Part shown: positions 14,214 through 25,248 of the stretch, piece after piece
Position numbering within the stretch: the first letter of the stretch is position 1
Layout: every line of letters begins with the position of its first letter
Assembly (NCBI GenBank): GCA_034620365.1
Contig: JAQGEQ010000343.1
Location: 434,001 to 498,000, forward strand
Direction of reading: 5' to 3'
From: Pegea sp. RAD2-039
Taxonomy: Eukaryota > Chordata > Thaliacea > Salpida > Salpidae
Length of the DNA stretch: 64,000 nucleotides
Made by a program: the position numbers and the translations under genes
The notes under the pieces: model-generated
What the model saw: only the letters and a program-made list of their open reading frames with translations
What the model was told of the DNA's origin: nothing
Databases searched by the model: none

Positions 14214-17200
14214 ATGTTAAAAAAAGAAACCCAACTGGTTACACAACAACAAATACCATTGGTTCATCATATATTACCAGATGAGACCTCAAAATTGAAA
14301 TATGTGTGTAAAATTTATGGGTTTATTATTATTTGAAATTATAATTCATTTGTATTTATAGGAAATGAACTTAGGAAGAGTTATAAAGCTTTTAACAGAT
14401 CCTCATATAACAGATTTTGTTGAAAGACAGATCAGTGCTTTGTGTCGAATATCTAAAAAGTAATTTTACAATTTTGTTTAATTTGTTGGCTACTTTTCAA
14501 CTGGTGAATTTGTAGATATAAAAATGGGTTCTTGATGGGAGATTTAGTCCAAGTCTTCAAGATCATCAACATCTGTGCGGATAGGACCTTAGAAAATGAA
14601 TATTTTGTGAAACCTTTGTGTGAACTGATCCATATTTTCAGGTTTCAAACACAAAATTTCAATTTTAAAACAAAATTAATTGATGTTTAATAGATTACCT
14701 CTTTTGAAAGAAAAGGTCTCAGATGAAATCATTTATTCTCAAATTATGGTGGAATCAATCTCACAGTTAGGATATCTGATGAGAGTACCTCACAATGACG
14801 TCAGAAAAGTCCTTACAGATACATTATCTAAACTCTACACATATCAAGATGATCTCGCAGATGTAGATGTCGGTTTGATCTCCAATCACAAACATGTCTT
14901 TAACATCTTCATTATAGGGATTGAAAAGAGTCAGTAAAGATCTGATCGAGAAGAAGATTGAAGAAAGTGATCTTTCTGAGACCCTTGTTAAATCTTTATC
15001 TCTTCTAGCAGCTGATCCCAGCATCCAACTAAAAGTCTTGAAACTCATCAGCTTGCTCTCTTCATCAGCAGGTTTCTAACTTTCATCTAATTTCAAATCA
15101 TTTTAATAAAATCGTTTCTAGTTAACTGCCAACAGATGGTGAACAGCAACGCGGCCTATCAGATCTGTCGCGGTATGACGTCACAACGCTCAGCTGGTCT
15201 TTTCGTTTCCATAGAGATTTTATGGAATTTATTAGAACATGTCGAAAGCGTGACGTCATCACAGCTGGCAAATGTCGAATGTGTTACGTAAGCTGTGACG
15301 TCATCAAGTACAATTTTTAAATCTTTCAAATCATCAGAATTATCAAGAATAGATTTCGCGAGTTGATGACGTCATCAGCATCTGTTTCTGAACGTCAACT
15401 TCGAAATGATTTTTTGGTTATTACAACGTTTTTGGCAAAAAATCGTAGAAATAAACTCGTTGAATCAGGTAAGTGATGATGATGATGATGATCAATTGAT
15501 GAATTGATGCTGAGCAGGATTCGCGAAAGATCTGATCTTATTTGCGACTTTTCGAGAAGTAAAAAGTCATCATCCGTTGGTGAAAAATCTCAGATTTAAT
15601 CAATCCAGTGAAGATTTTGAACTGAAAAAACTCCTCATCAATATTTTGGCTCTTATCAGTAAAGATGCTGCATCTATATTAGTAAGTTGGATTATTGTGG
15701 TGAAGCTAGGTGCTGTGGTAGAAACAGGCGTCTTCTGAGCACTTAGAACTGTCGAAATGACATAAAATGGCTTTTTACTAAAATGGCTTTTTACTAAAAT
15801 GTCTTTTTACTAAAATGTTTTTTCACTAAAATGGCTTTTTACTAAAAATGCCTTTTTATAAAAATGTTTTTTTTACTAAAATGGCTTTTTACTAAAAATG
15901 GCTTTTTATAAAAATGTTTTTTTTACTAAAATGGCTTTTTACTAAAAATGGCTTTTTATAAAAATGTTTTTTTTACTAAAATGGCTTTTTATAAAAAATC
16001 GATTCAAATAATTTGAGTAAAAAGTTCGTGACAATTTATAATGGGTCTTGTGGCCTAAAAGCTTGCTGTGTAGCTTACATCTTCAAACACTAAGTACTGA
16101 AATTTATTTATCTTCAGCTGTGAGCAGAGAACCGATTTTGTTCTAACTGATCTTTTAGTGAAATATTAATGAGAAGCAATTAATAATTTAAAAATTTAAA
16201 AATGTGAAAGCAGAAAAAGTGAAAAATGTTTACCTCAAATGGTTTTAATCTGTTTAAAAACGAAATCCATCTTTACATATTTATAAAAAACTAAACTAAG
16301 AGCAACTTTTACTGCTTCAAAGACTTTTTCCAAAAAAATTAATTTAAAAATCTTCAATTTCAGCTATTCACTGAAGGAAAAGTCACTTTTGCACTTTTCC
16401 AGTTTCTAAAAGCAAACACAAATGAATCGATTCGTCGTGAATGGTCTCCTGCTCAATATGAAGAACTACAACTTCAAGCAATCTTCACTCTAACTCAAAT
16501 CTCTCCTTTACTCCTGGATGAGTATCTCACAAACCAAGGAAATGTCCGTCTCCTTATCTTACTAGAATGGTCATCTAATCAGGTCTACATCTAATCTTCA
16601 TCTTTAATCTGATGATTTATTTTTTAATTTTAGAATGATGCGTTTTCTGGATATGGAAATGGATTTTATAGTAGAGGTTGCAGAGGGACTAAAAAATCTC
16701 AGCTACAAATGTGTCTTAGGTATCTTCGAAGTCTTGTGTCAACTGGATTTTATCCGCTTATTCAAGATCTTTGTGATCAAGGAGTTATTTCTCAATTGTT
16801 ACGTAAGCAACGCGCTAAAGATCTAATTTTAGCTGATATTCGATAAAAATTTTTTTGAAATTATTTTTAGTTTAGAAAAAAATTCCCGGAAATTTCTATA
16901 AATTTTTGTCGATAAATTTTTAAATGTTGAACTTTTAGTAAATTTTCAGAAATCATTTTTTAAAGTTTAAAAAAAAATTTTAGAAAATTTCAAAATTTTT
17001 TGATAAATTTTTCAACAGAAATCCTCAGTAAATATCCAGAAGACGACAAATCGATTGATTTTGAGATACAAAGCGACATCTTTCATAATCTCTCGCTAAT
17101 CTGTGAAAATGATCTTCACAGGAAAGAGCTTTTTGGGATTCAAGTTAGAAATCTACATCTTTAACTTACAAATGAAAAATTGAATTTTTTAGGGAGTTGA

Positions 17201-19718
17201 AACTGTGATAAATTGTATCAAAAAAAATTTGAAGAAAATAGAATCAAGTTGTGATTACATCAAACTCTTGTTAGCATCTGTTGATGCTATTTGGTCGTGT
17301 ATCATTGGATGCTTTACAACAGAAGACTTCTTTTTTGAAAAAGAAGGACTTTTTCTTCTTCTAGATTTGCTTGAGGTAAAAATCTTCATCTGACCTCTAT
17401 CTGATCTTCTTCTTCTGATCTTCATCTTCTAATCTCTATCTGATCGTCATCTTCTGATCTCTATCTGATCCTCATCTTCTAATCACTATCTGATCTTCAT
17501 CTTCTGATCTCTATCTGATCTTCATCTTCTTATCTCTATCTGATCTTCATCTTCTAACTTCTATCTGATCTTCATCTTCTGATCTTTATCTGATCTTCAT
17601 CTTCTGACCTCTATCTGATCCTCATCTATCTGATCCTCATCTTCTAATCACTATCTGATCTTCATCTTCTGACTTCTATCTGATCCTCATCTATCTGATC
17701 GTCATCTTCTGATCTCTATCTGATCTTCATCTTCCAATCTCTATCTGATCTTCATCTTCTAATCTTTATCTGATCTTCATCATCTAATCACTATCTGATC
17801 GTCATCTTCTGATCTCTATCTGATCTTCATCTTCTGATCTTCATCTTCTAATCTCTATCTGATCTTCATCTTCTAATCACTATCTGATCCTCATCTTCTG
17901 ATCTCTATCTGATCTTCATCTTCTAACTTCTATCTGATCTTCATCTTCTAATCTCTATCTGATCTTCATCTTCTAACTTCTATCTGATCTTCATCATCTG
18001 ATCTCTATCTGATCTTCATCTTCTAATCACTATCAGATCTTCATCTTCTGACCTCTATCTGATCCTCATCTATCTGATCGTCATCTTCTGATCTCTATCT
18101 GATCCTCATCTTCTGATCTCTATCTGATCTTCATCTTCTGATCTCTATCTGATCTTCATCTTCTGATCTCTATCTGATCTTCATCTTCTGATCTCTATCT
18201 GATCTTCATCTTCTGATCTCTATCTGATCTTCATCTTCTAACCTCTATCTGATCTTCATCTTCTAACCTCTATCTGATCTTCATCTTCTGACCTCTATCT
18301 GATCCTCATCTTCTAATCTCTATCTGATCCTCATCTATCTGATCTTCATCATCTAATTTCTATCTGATCCTCATCACCTGATCTTCATCTTCTGATCTCT
18401 ATCTGATCCTCATCTTCTGATCTCTATCTGATCTTCATCATCTGATCTCTATCTGATCTTCATCTTCTGATCCTCATCTTCTGATCTTCATCTTCTGATC
18501 TCTATCTGATCTTCATCTTCTGATCTCTATCTGATCCTCATCTTCTGATCTCTATCTGATCTTCATCTGATCCTCATCTTCTGATCTCTATCTGATCCTG
18601 ATCTTCATCTTCTGATCTCTATCTGATCTTCATCTGATCCTCATCTTCTGATCTCTATCTGATCCTCATCTTCTGATCGTCATCTTCTGATCACAGACCT
18701 CTCCGCGTGGAATCCATAATCTAACTTTAGGATGTCTTTTGGAGCTGACAGAAAACCCCAAAACTCTGGCCCACTTGCTGACCTGGCGTGGAAGTAACGG
18801 AGAGGTTACTATAGGTCATTTGATGGCGGAAATGTGGAGAAAAGAAGAAGAAATATTAGGAGCAGAACGCGATTCGTCCGGTGGAATAGCTGACGTCAAC
18901 CACCCACTAGATGGTGCTGTTGCGAGTTGTCAGCGCTAAATTCAAACTGAAGTTCTTTCAGGTTCGTTACAGCGTCACCACGTGGTGACGTCACAACCGA
19001 CTGACACGTCATCACTTGCTATCGTTGATGTAAGTGAGAATCTGAGATCGAAGATCTACGCGGTCTTCACTCGTCTTGGATTCAGTGATTTGCCGGGATT
19101 GACGACAAGTGATTACGTCACACTAGCGCTGATCGAGAAGTATCTTGATCTGAAGATGGGAGAAGTTTGGAAAGAAGTTAAAGATGAACTGGGGTACAAT
19201 GGGGTCCGACCCATTACTCCAGATCAAGAAGCGATTGAGACAATCGAACGCGCGACGTTGGAACGATCACGTGGTGTCGCTGTGTTGCAGCGCGAGTTGC
19301 TAGGAGCCGAGAAGCAACAAGATTTGATTGATGAAAAAGAGTTGTATGTAGAAGTAAGTGAAGCGGATAAAATGGCGTTTTTCGATTCAGATTTCCCCGT
19401 TTTCAGTTGAAAGGAGTTTTTCAACAAAAAGAAAACGAAAACGCGAGAAGGATTGATCATTTGAAGCGAACTTCGAACTATCGCTATTTGTGCGCTAGTA
19501 AAAGACATCAATTGAAGTCAATCGAGTCTTCAAGATCAAAACCTCATTTTAGAAAGATGGAAACCTCATCGAGTCTTCAACATCCGACATTGATTGATGG
19601 ATTGAAGATTACAGTGAGTTTTAAAGTCACGTGACCAGTTTTTGAGGTTTTTTCTGTGAAGGTTTTTCCAGCAAGGAACTTAACAATTGATAGAAGTAAT
19701 GAAAAGGAAAGAGTCTAG
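14214..19718 (+). CDS. CFAP69: Cilia- and flagella-associated protein 69
   Basis: Armadillo/HEAT-like ciliary protein; the vertebrate counterpart works in the sperm flagellum midpiece and olfactory cilia. Sixteen exons: 14214-14303, 14362-14459, 14516-14641, 14694-14862, 14918-15071, 15122-15287, 15338-15468, 15518-15681, 16364-16582, 16634-16802, 17019-17143, 17193-17375, 18697-18913, 18962-19353, 19407-19613 and 19662-19718. Together they give 888 aa, close to the about 940 aa of the human protein. Diagnostic stretches matching CFAP69 are MNLGRVIKLL, GDLVQVFKIINIC, KDLILFATF, EDFELKKLL, IIGCFTTEDFFFEKEG, MWRKEEE and ENLRSKIYAV. The end of exon 4 is the least certain splice (GTAGAT donor preferred to GTCGGT). 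Several exons contain TGACGTCA in frame. Introns 8 and 12 are swollen by tandem repeats. An AATAAA lies near 19770. Confidence 0.93.
15763..15997. repeat. Tandem array in CFAP69 intron 8
   Basis: Repeats of about 17-18 bp built on AAAATGGCTTTTTACTA. The later half is arranged as a roughly 53-bp composite unit (GGCTTTTTAC, GGCTTTTTATA, TGTTTTTTTTAC in turn). It lies inside the 682-bp intron 8. Confidence 0.85.
17392..18692. repeat. GATC-rich minisatellite filling CFAP69 intron 12
   Basis: Degenerate repeats of about 24 bp on the theme ATCTCTATCTGATCTTCATC, with variants CTCATC, GTCATC and AACTTC. They occupy essentially the whole 1,321-bp intron between 17376 and 18696; the splice acceptor TCACAG follows directly. 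The same GATCTTCATC word recurs in other introns of this window. Confidence 0.92.
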
Positions 19719-19897
19719 TGGAAGATCTTCATCTGGAAGATCTTCTTTCGTTGATTTTATTGATCGAAAATAAAATTTGAATTAGAAATTGTACAAAAAA
19801 AATTTTCTATTAATTCGACGAATCGCGACAACTTTAACTTAAGCGCTACAAATGATGATCACGTGATTGACAGAAGCTATTTACAAATAATTGATCT

Positions 19898-21482
19898 TCA
19901 AATTGAACTTTGATCTCTATCACGATCAAATAAACGCGAGATTTCATCAATTCCTCTTCCTTTAGTCTCAGGAACTTTAAAGTAAGTGAAGATACAGAAG
20001 AATATGAGAAGAGCACTAAAGACTCCAAATGTGTATCCTCCAATTAAGTCCTTGAGAGGAAGATATCCGATCCCGACCACGAAGTTCCCTGTCCAGTTAA
20101 CCAGACCAGCCACACTGACCGCAGCTGGACGCGCTGATTGGTTGAAAATTTCAGCGGTAATAAACCAAGGAATTGACCCAGGACCACTTTGAAAGAAGAT
20201 GACAAACAAAAGGACGGCAACCACAGCAACAATAGCGGCCCACTTGAAATCGGTTGAAAGTTCAAGTGTGATGGTTAGAGCGATTGCACAAAAAGTCATT
20301 CCAATCAATCCGAAAAGATGCAGCGATCTTCTTCCTACCATTTCCATCAGTGGTATTGAAACGACACACATCACTACATTTGCAATCCCGACACCTAGTG
20401 TTATCAAAGTCGTTTGTGTCTCAGAGACTCCAGTTGCTAGGAACATATCTGCTGAGTAATAAAGAACCGCATTGATACCAGATAACTGTTGAGACATCTG
20501 CATCACTACAGCAACTATAAGAGCTCTTCTTAGAGAGTTATTAGAGATTAGCTCCCTGACTCCGACAAGTTGTTGTTCCTGAGATTGTTGTTGTTGAGCT
20601 TTTATATCTTTCATATCGATATCAACGTTATCATTCCCACGAAGCCATCTTAAAGATACATAAGCGTCACCTGGTTTGTTTTGTTGCACGAGATATGCTG
20701 GTGTTTCAGGACAAAAAGGTAAACACAAAACTTGTATCGCTGCAAACACCAACGGAACCCCAAGAAGTACAACCCAAAGAGAATTATTACCAAAAACATC
20801 AGGAAGACCCAGAATTTGTGAAAATAGAATCGACGTCACAATCCCCATCTGATTAAGGGCACCAAAAGCCCCTCGTAGTTTAATCGGCGCGATTTCAGTC
20901 AAGTACATTGGGGCTAGAGCTGTGTTTAGACCACAATTGACCCCAAAAATAAAACGAGAGACAATTAGAAGTTGGTAAGTTTTCAAAATCTTGCTTAAAA
21001 TCACTAAACCAACGGCAGCTACAACTAAAATGTTGTTTACTAGCATACTACGTTTACGTCCAAACTTATCAGCAAAATAACCAACAAAAAAAGAACCAAT
21101 CATTCCACCAATGGCAAAAATTGAAACTGCTGTTGAAAAAATAAGATTTATGGTGGATTCTGTGGGTTCAATTGTATACTGATGACTGTAGCTTGTATTG
21201 ATGAATTGTTTAAGGGCGTAGACTCCATTATTAACGACTCCAGTGTTATAACCAAATTGAAAAGATGAACCAATCACAGTTATGACAGCAGCAAATATAA
21301 GTTTCATGGTAAGCATCTGAAAAGTATTTGCAAGTTAACACAAATTGTTTACACCCACATAAAAAAAAAAAGTATTTTAAATTATAATTCTATAAACTAA
21401 CCTTATTTTTAGCTGGAATCATTTTAGCAGAGGACTCTTGTAAAAGATCATTTTGATCTTTAGTTTCATCACTATAGCTCAT
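19898..21482 (-). CDS. SLC2A: Facilitative glucose transporter, class I GLUT type
   Basis: Major-facilitator sugar transporter of the plasma membrane with 12 predicted membrane spans. Two exons, 21482-21402 (27 codons) and 21316-19898, give 499 aa, matching GLUT1-4 in length. Visible signatures are DKFGRKRS in the 2-3 loop, APMYLTEIAP before TM5, a PETPAYL variant of the PESPR motif, LRWLRG, QQLSGINAVLYYS in TM7 (the QLS triplet of class I GLUTs), GRRSLH, and PETKGRGIDEI at the end of TM12. An N-glycosylation site (NTS) lies in the first external loop. Nearly all the protein is one exon, unlike the many-intron vertebrate SLC2A genes and unlike its neighbours here. It converges on CFAP69 with only about 180 bp between stop codons. 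Which GLUT paralogue it represents is not resolvable. Confidence 0.93.
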
Positions 21483-22456
21483 GTTAAAAATGATAAAATA
21501 AATAGCCAATCACTATAAAAAATTATTCAAAAAATTAATTAAATATTTTGATTGCAAAATTAGAAAGATTTTTTTTATAAATTGATAATTATTTAATTAA
21601 TTTTATTATTTATTTATTTTATGCGCGGTGATTTTGATGCATAAAATAAAGCTGCTTTTATAAAACCTAAAATTTGGTTCATAAAACTGAAACCAGCAAA
21701 TAATTATTTGCAAAAATAAACTTTTGGAAAAATTATTGTTATTCATATTATAATAATTTTATAGAATTTATTCAGATAAAAACATATTTAACAAAAACAA
21801 CCGTTTTAAAATAAACAAAATAATTCTATAAAAACAAAACATGTTTTTATAAAATAGCAAAATATCTTGAAATAATTTGTAGCAATTAATAAAAATTATA
21901 ACTTAAGCTTTAGATTGTTGAGATTAAAAAATAAAAGCTCAAAAAATAAATGCTCAAAAAATAAATGCTTAAAAATTATAAGCAGCAAAAATTAAGATTT
22001 AAATAACTTCTCTTTAAAAATCCAAATCTTCATATTTAGTGATCTAAAATTTAGAAAAAATTTTTTAATTTTAACTGTAATTTGATCTTTAAAATTTTTA
22101 GTTATTTGTGTCAATTTTGACTAAAAAAATTTATTTATTTTCAACTAAATAAATAAAATAGAAATAAATTTAAAAATAGTTAATACTTTTTTAGAAAAAA
22201 ATAAGTTTTGAAGAAAAACTTTCAGAAAAAAAAAAATAATTAAACAAATAATTTCAAAAAGTTCCTTTAAAAATGTGAAAAAAAAGATTTTAATTTTAAT
22301 TTTATTAGCTTATTTATAAAATTTTTATCAACTTTCTTAACATGTAATTACTTAAATAATTTCACATTAAATTATCCTACGTAAAAACATATTTAAAATT
22401 AGTAACAGTTTAAAAAAAATTACTTAAAATCATAAATTAGGAATAATTTAACAAAC
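21483..22456. other. AT-rich DNA upstream of the transporter
   Basis: This should contain the transporter promoter, but no specific element could be picked out. No ORF of interest. Confidence 0.4.
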
Positions 22457-23745
22457 CTAAACTAAAACAACCAGTAACGGTCGCCAGAAAGGATATTATC
22501 AACATGAACAAGAAACCCTGAGATAAAATGATTAAGGGTTGAGCAATTATTGTGCAAACTAAAAAAAATTTAACAACAACAAACAATATGTAGTAAAAAG
22601 AATAATTTTTTTACTATTAGCTTCGTTTTCATATTACGATTTTTTCGTTCTAATATGTCTTTTTTTCTTAATTTATAAAATTAATTTCCTTTTTATACCA
22701 ATAAGTCTTTTTAAGGTAATTAATTTTAAAATTATTTTTTTATTAATTCAAATTAAATTGTTTAAAATTAAACATAAAAAGTAGATTAAATAAGTTTTCA
22801 AATAATAAAGATGTTTCAGCCAAATAACCAACTGAGCAAACGAATTGAAATTTTATAAACAGAATTTAAAATTTGCTGAGTTTGAATATCTCTTAGCTTT
22901 TTACTCAATCATTTAGTCATTATATCAGCTAATCTGAGACCTAATCAGATTTTTAAAACTTTTATTCTCTTTAATTAAATTAAATAGATGTATTTATATG
23001 TTTCTTGGCTAATATCATAATGAAATATTTACAGAATCTAATTGAATTATTTACTAAGATATTCTAAAATATAAAAAAATGGTAATTAACCGCAAGTAAA
23101 AATATAAACTCCTTAACTTGTTATGAAGCTTACAAGTGAAAGTCTATTCGAGAAGTAAGCTCGAAAAAATGTTTAGTTGTAATTAAGTTTGTTCAAATGA
23201 ATTTGTTATATGCTTGGCTTGCAGCACGGAATTTTGCAAACTAAAAAAGACATAAAGGTACTAAGAAAACATTTAAACTCAAAATAATCTTACATAAAAG
23301 TTTCTTAAACTTTGATTTTTATTCTTTTAAACAATCCTAAACGTAAAATCATTTCTACAAAGTTGTTCTTAATGAGAGCACACACAAAAAAGTTAATCAT
23401 TTTCAAAATAGCTTCAGAAATAAATAAAAACTAAAAGTAGATTTTTGACAATATCTTGAGTTAACTGCGTTGAGATTAATTATATTAGAACAAAATATTG
23501 CATCTCTACAAATATCTATCTTACTGAAATTGCCTGCGAGGCCTTAACACGTACTAGCTTTTTTATATTTTTATAAAATTGCGGTTCTACAATCTGTTTA
23601 TACAACAGAAAGTTCAAACCATTTAAGTAGCATTTAAAAAATTTTTAATTAAAATAAGAATTTATATTTATTCAAGTTTTGACGTTTATTTATGAACACC
23701 TCTTGAGCACAACCAATATGGCCATTCTCGGGTGAGGTAGGCCAT
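22457..23745 (-). CDS. Possible small multi-exon membrane-protein gene (incomplete)
   Basis: Three minus-strand segments look exon-like against the AT-rich background. (1) At 23745-23700 an ATG with a favourable context opens MAYLTREWPYWLCSR and ends at a GT. (2) At 23593-23525 an AACAG acceptor, an open 23-codon frame and a GTAAGA donor. (3) At 22558-22457 a T-rich acceptor, 33 codons including the hydrophobic run ILSQGFLFMLIISFLATV (a likely membrane span), and a GTTTGT donor. Phases do not join cleanly between segments 1 and 2 unless a weak donor is used, and no terminal exon was found. I do not recognise the product. It may be a tetraspan-type protein or chance. Confidence 0.22.
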
Positions 23746-25248
23746 TTTTGTACTTTTGTCAAATTTCTCACCTAATCATTAAAAGGTTTTGAGATTATTG
23801 GTTTCATACATGAACAAATTGGCTAAAAATCGATTTAAGATTTAAAACAAAATTAAAACAATTTTGAACACTAAGTTTTATCTAAAATAAAATCATGTTT
23901 AAAAAATAAATGATTTCAATCAATTTTCAATCAAAAAATGTGTTTTAAATTCTACTTAATTATTAAAAGCTGTCAGAGTTGTGAAGAACCCATTTTAGAT
24001 TAAAAAAATGAATTCTGTAAGTAAATAAATTAACAGTTAAATATAAATCCTATTTACTTAACTTTGAAAAATATAATTTTTTTAAACTTTATAAATTAAT
24101 AAATGTCAATACTAAAACTTTCCCTATTTAATTTTTATATTGAATTGACGTCATTTCGCTTTTAAGAGCGATTCTAGAAAAAAAATGAAATTAAATTACT
24201 GCTTTAAAATGAGGTTTTTCAACAAATTAAAAATGTAAATTTATTATTTCGAAAATAAAACTAGTTTTTTTATTTGGTTTTTAAGTTATTGTAAGTTTTA
24301 TTACAATTTATTTCCTTTCAAAATTATTTAATTGTGAAATTAAAAGTTTTAAAAAAAAAATTTAGAAAATTAATGGAGAAAAATTTACTTCAAATTATTG
24401 ATTTTTTAAATTTGAAGTTTTAATTTTTCATTTAGCTTATATTGGTTGTAGTATCGGAGATAAATATTATTAGAATATTTATTTGAAATTAATTAAATAT
24501 TTTATTTATATTAAATTAATAAAAAAAAAAAATTTTAAGAAAAAATTTTATAAAAAAATATTTAAAGAAATTTTTTTAAAAATTGTTTTTTTTATCTTAA
24601 AATCTTACGGGAGTCTTTCTAGAATTCTGTTAAATTTCAGTGTTTCAAAATTATAAATAGAAAAAAGAATTAATTTAAAATGTTTTCAGTTTAAATTATA
24701 TAAAAAAAATTTACAGCTAAAAAAAATGGTGAATTTTTTAAAAGGAAATTTTGTTTTTGTACAAAGTACAAAATATCATCAGATTTAAAGCTGATATTAA
24801 ACCTACAATTAAATATTGACTTTTCTATCTTTTATAACTGATTAAAGTAATATTCGGAAAAAAAAACAATTTATTTCATTATCAAGGTAAAAGCAGCCTA
24901 TTAAATAATCAATTCTAAAAGATAACTTTACAAAATTAATCTTTTTCAATTGCAAACTTCACTTATAAAAGTCACTTATGAAGACGTCACTTGATAAAAA
25001 AGCTTTGAATAAAAGTTATTTGCTGATTAAAGTAAAAAGCACAAATTAGAAAAATCTTTTTGTTGTTAGGTTTTTACAGAATTCGACCATTTTCGTCATT
25101 TTCAGTTTCATTGTTTGTAGTGAAGATTTTGTTGATTTTTAGAAAACTGCTTCATATGAAATATAAATAATTTCTGAAATGATAAAACCAACTGAAACTA
25201 TTTTGTTGGAGTCGGCAGTTAACTGAAGGGAGTCTATTGATTGAGATC
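23746..25248. other. AT-rich DNA including the RPTP 3' flank
   Basis: No gene recognised. It contains a TGACGTCA near 24146 and a short exon-like segment on the minus strand near 24612-24629 (acceptor AACAG, donor GTAAGA) of unknown meaning. The right end should hold the 3'UTR of the phosphatase gene. Confidence 0.4.
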
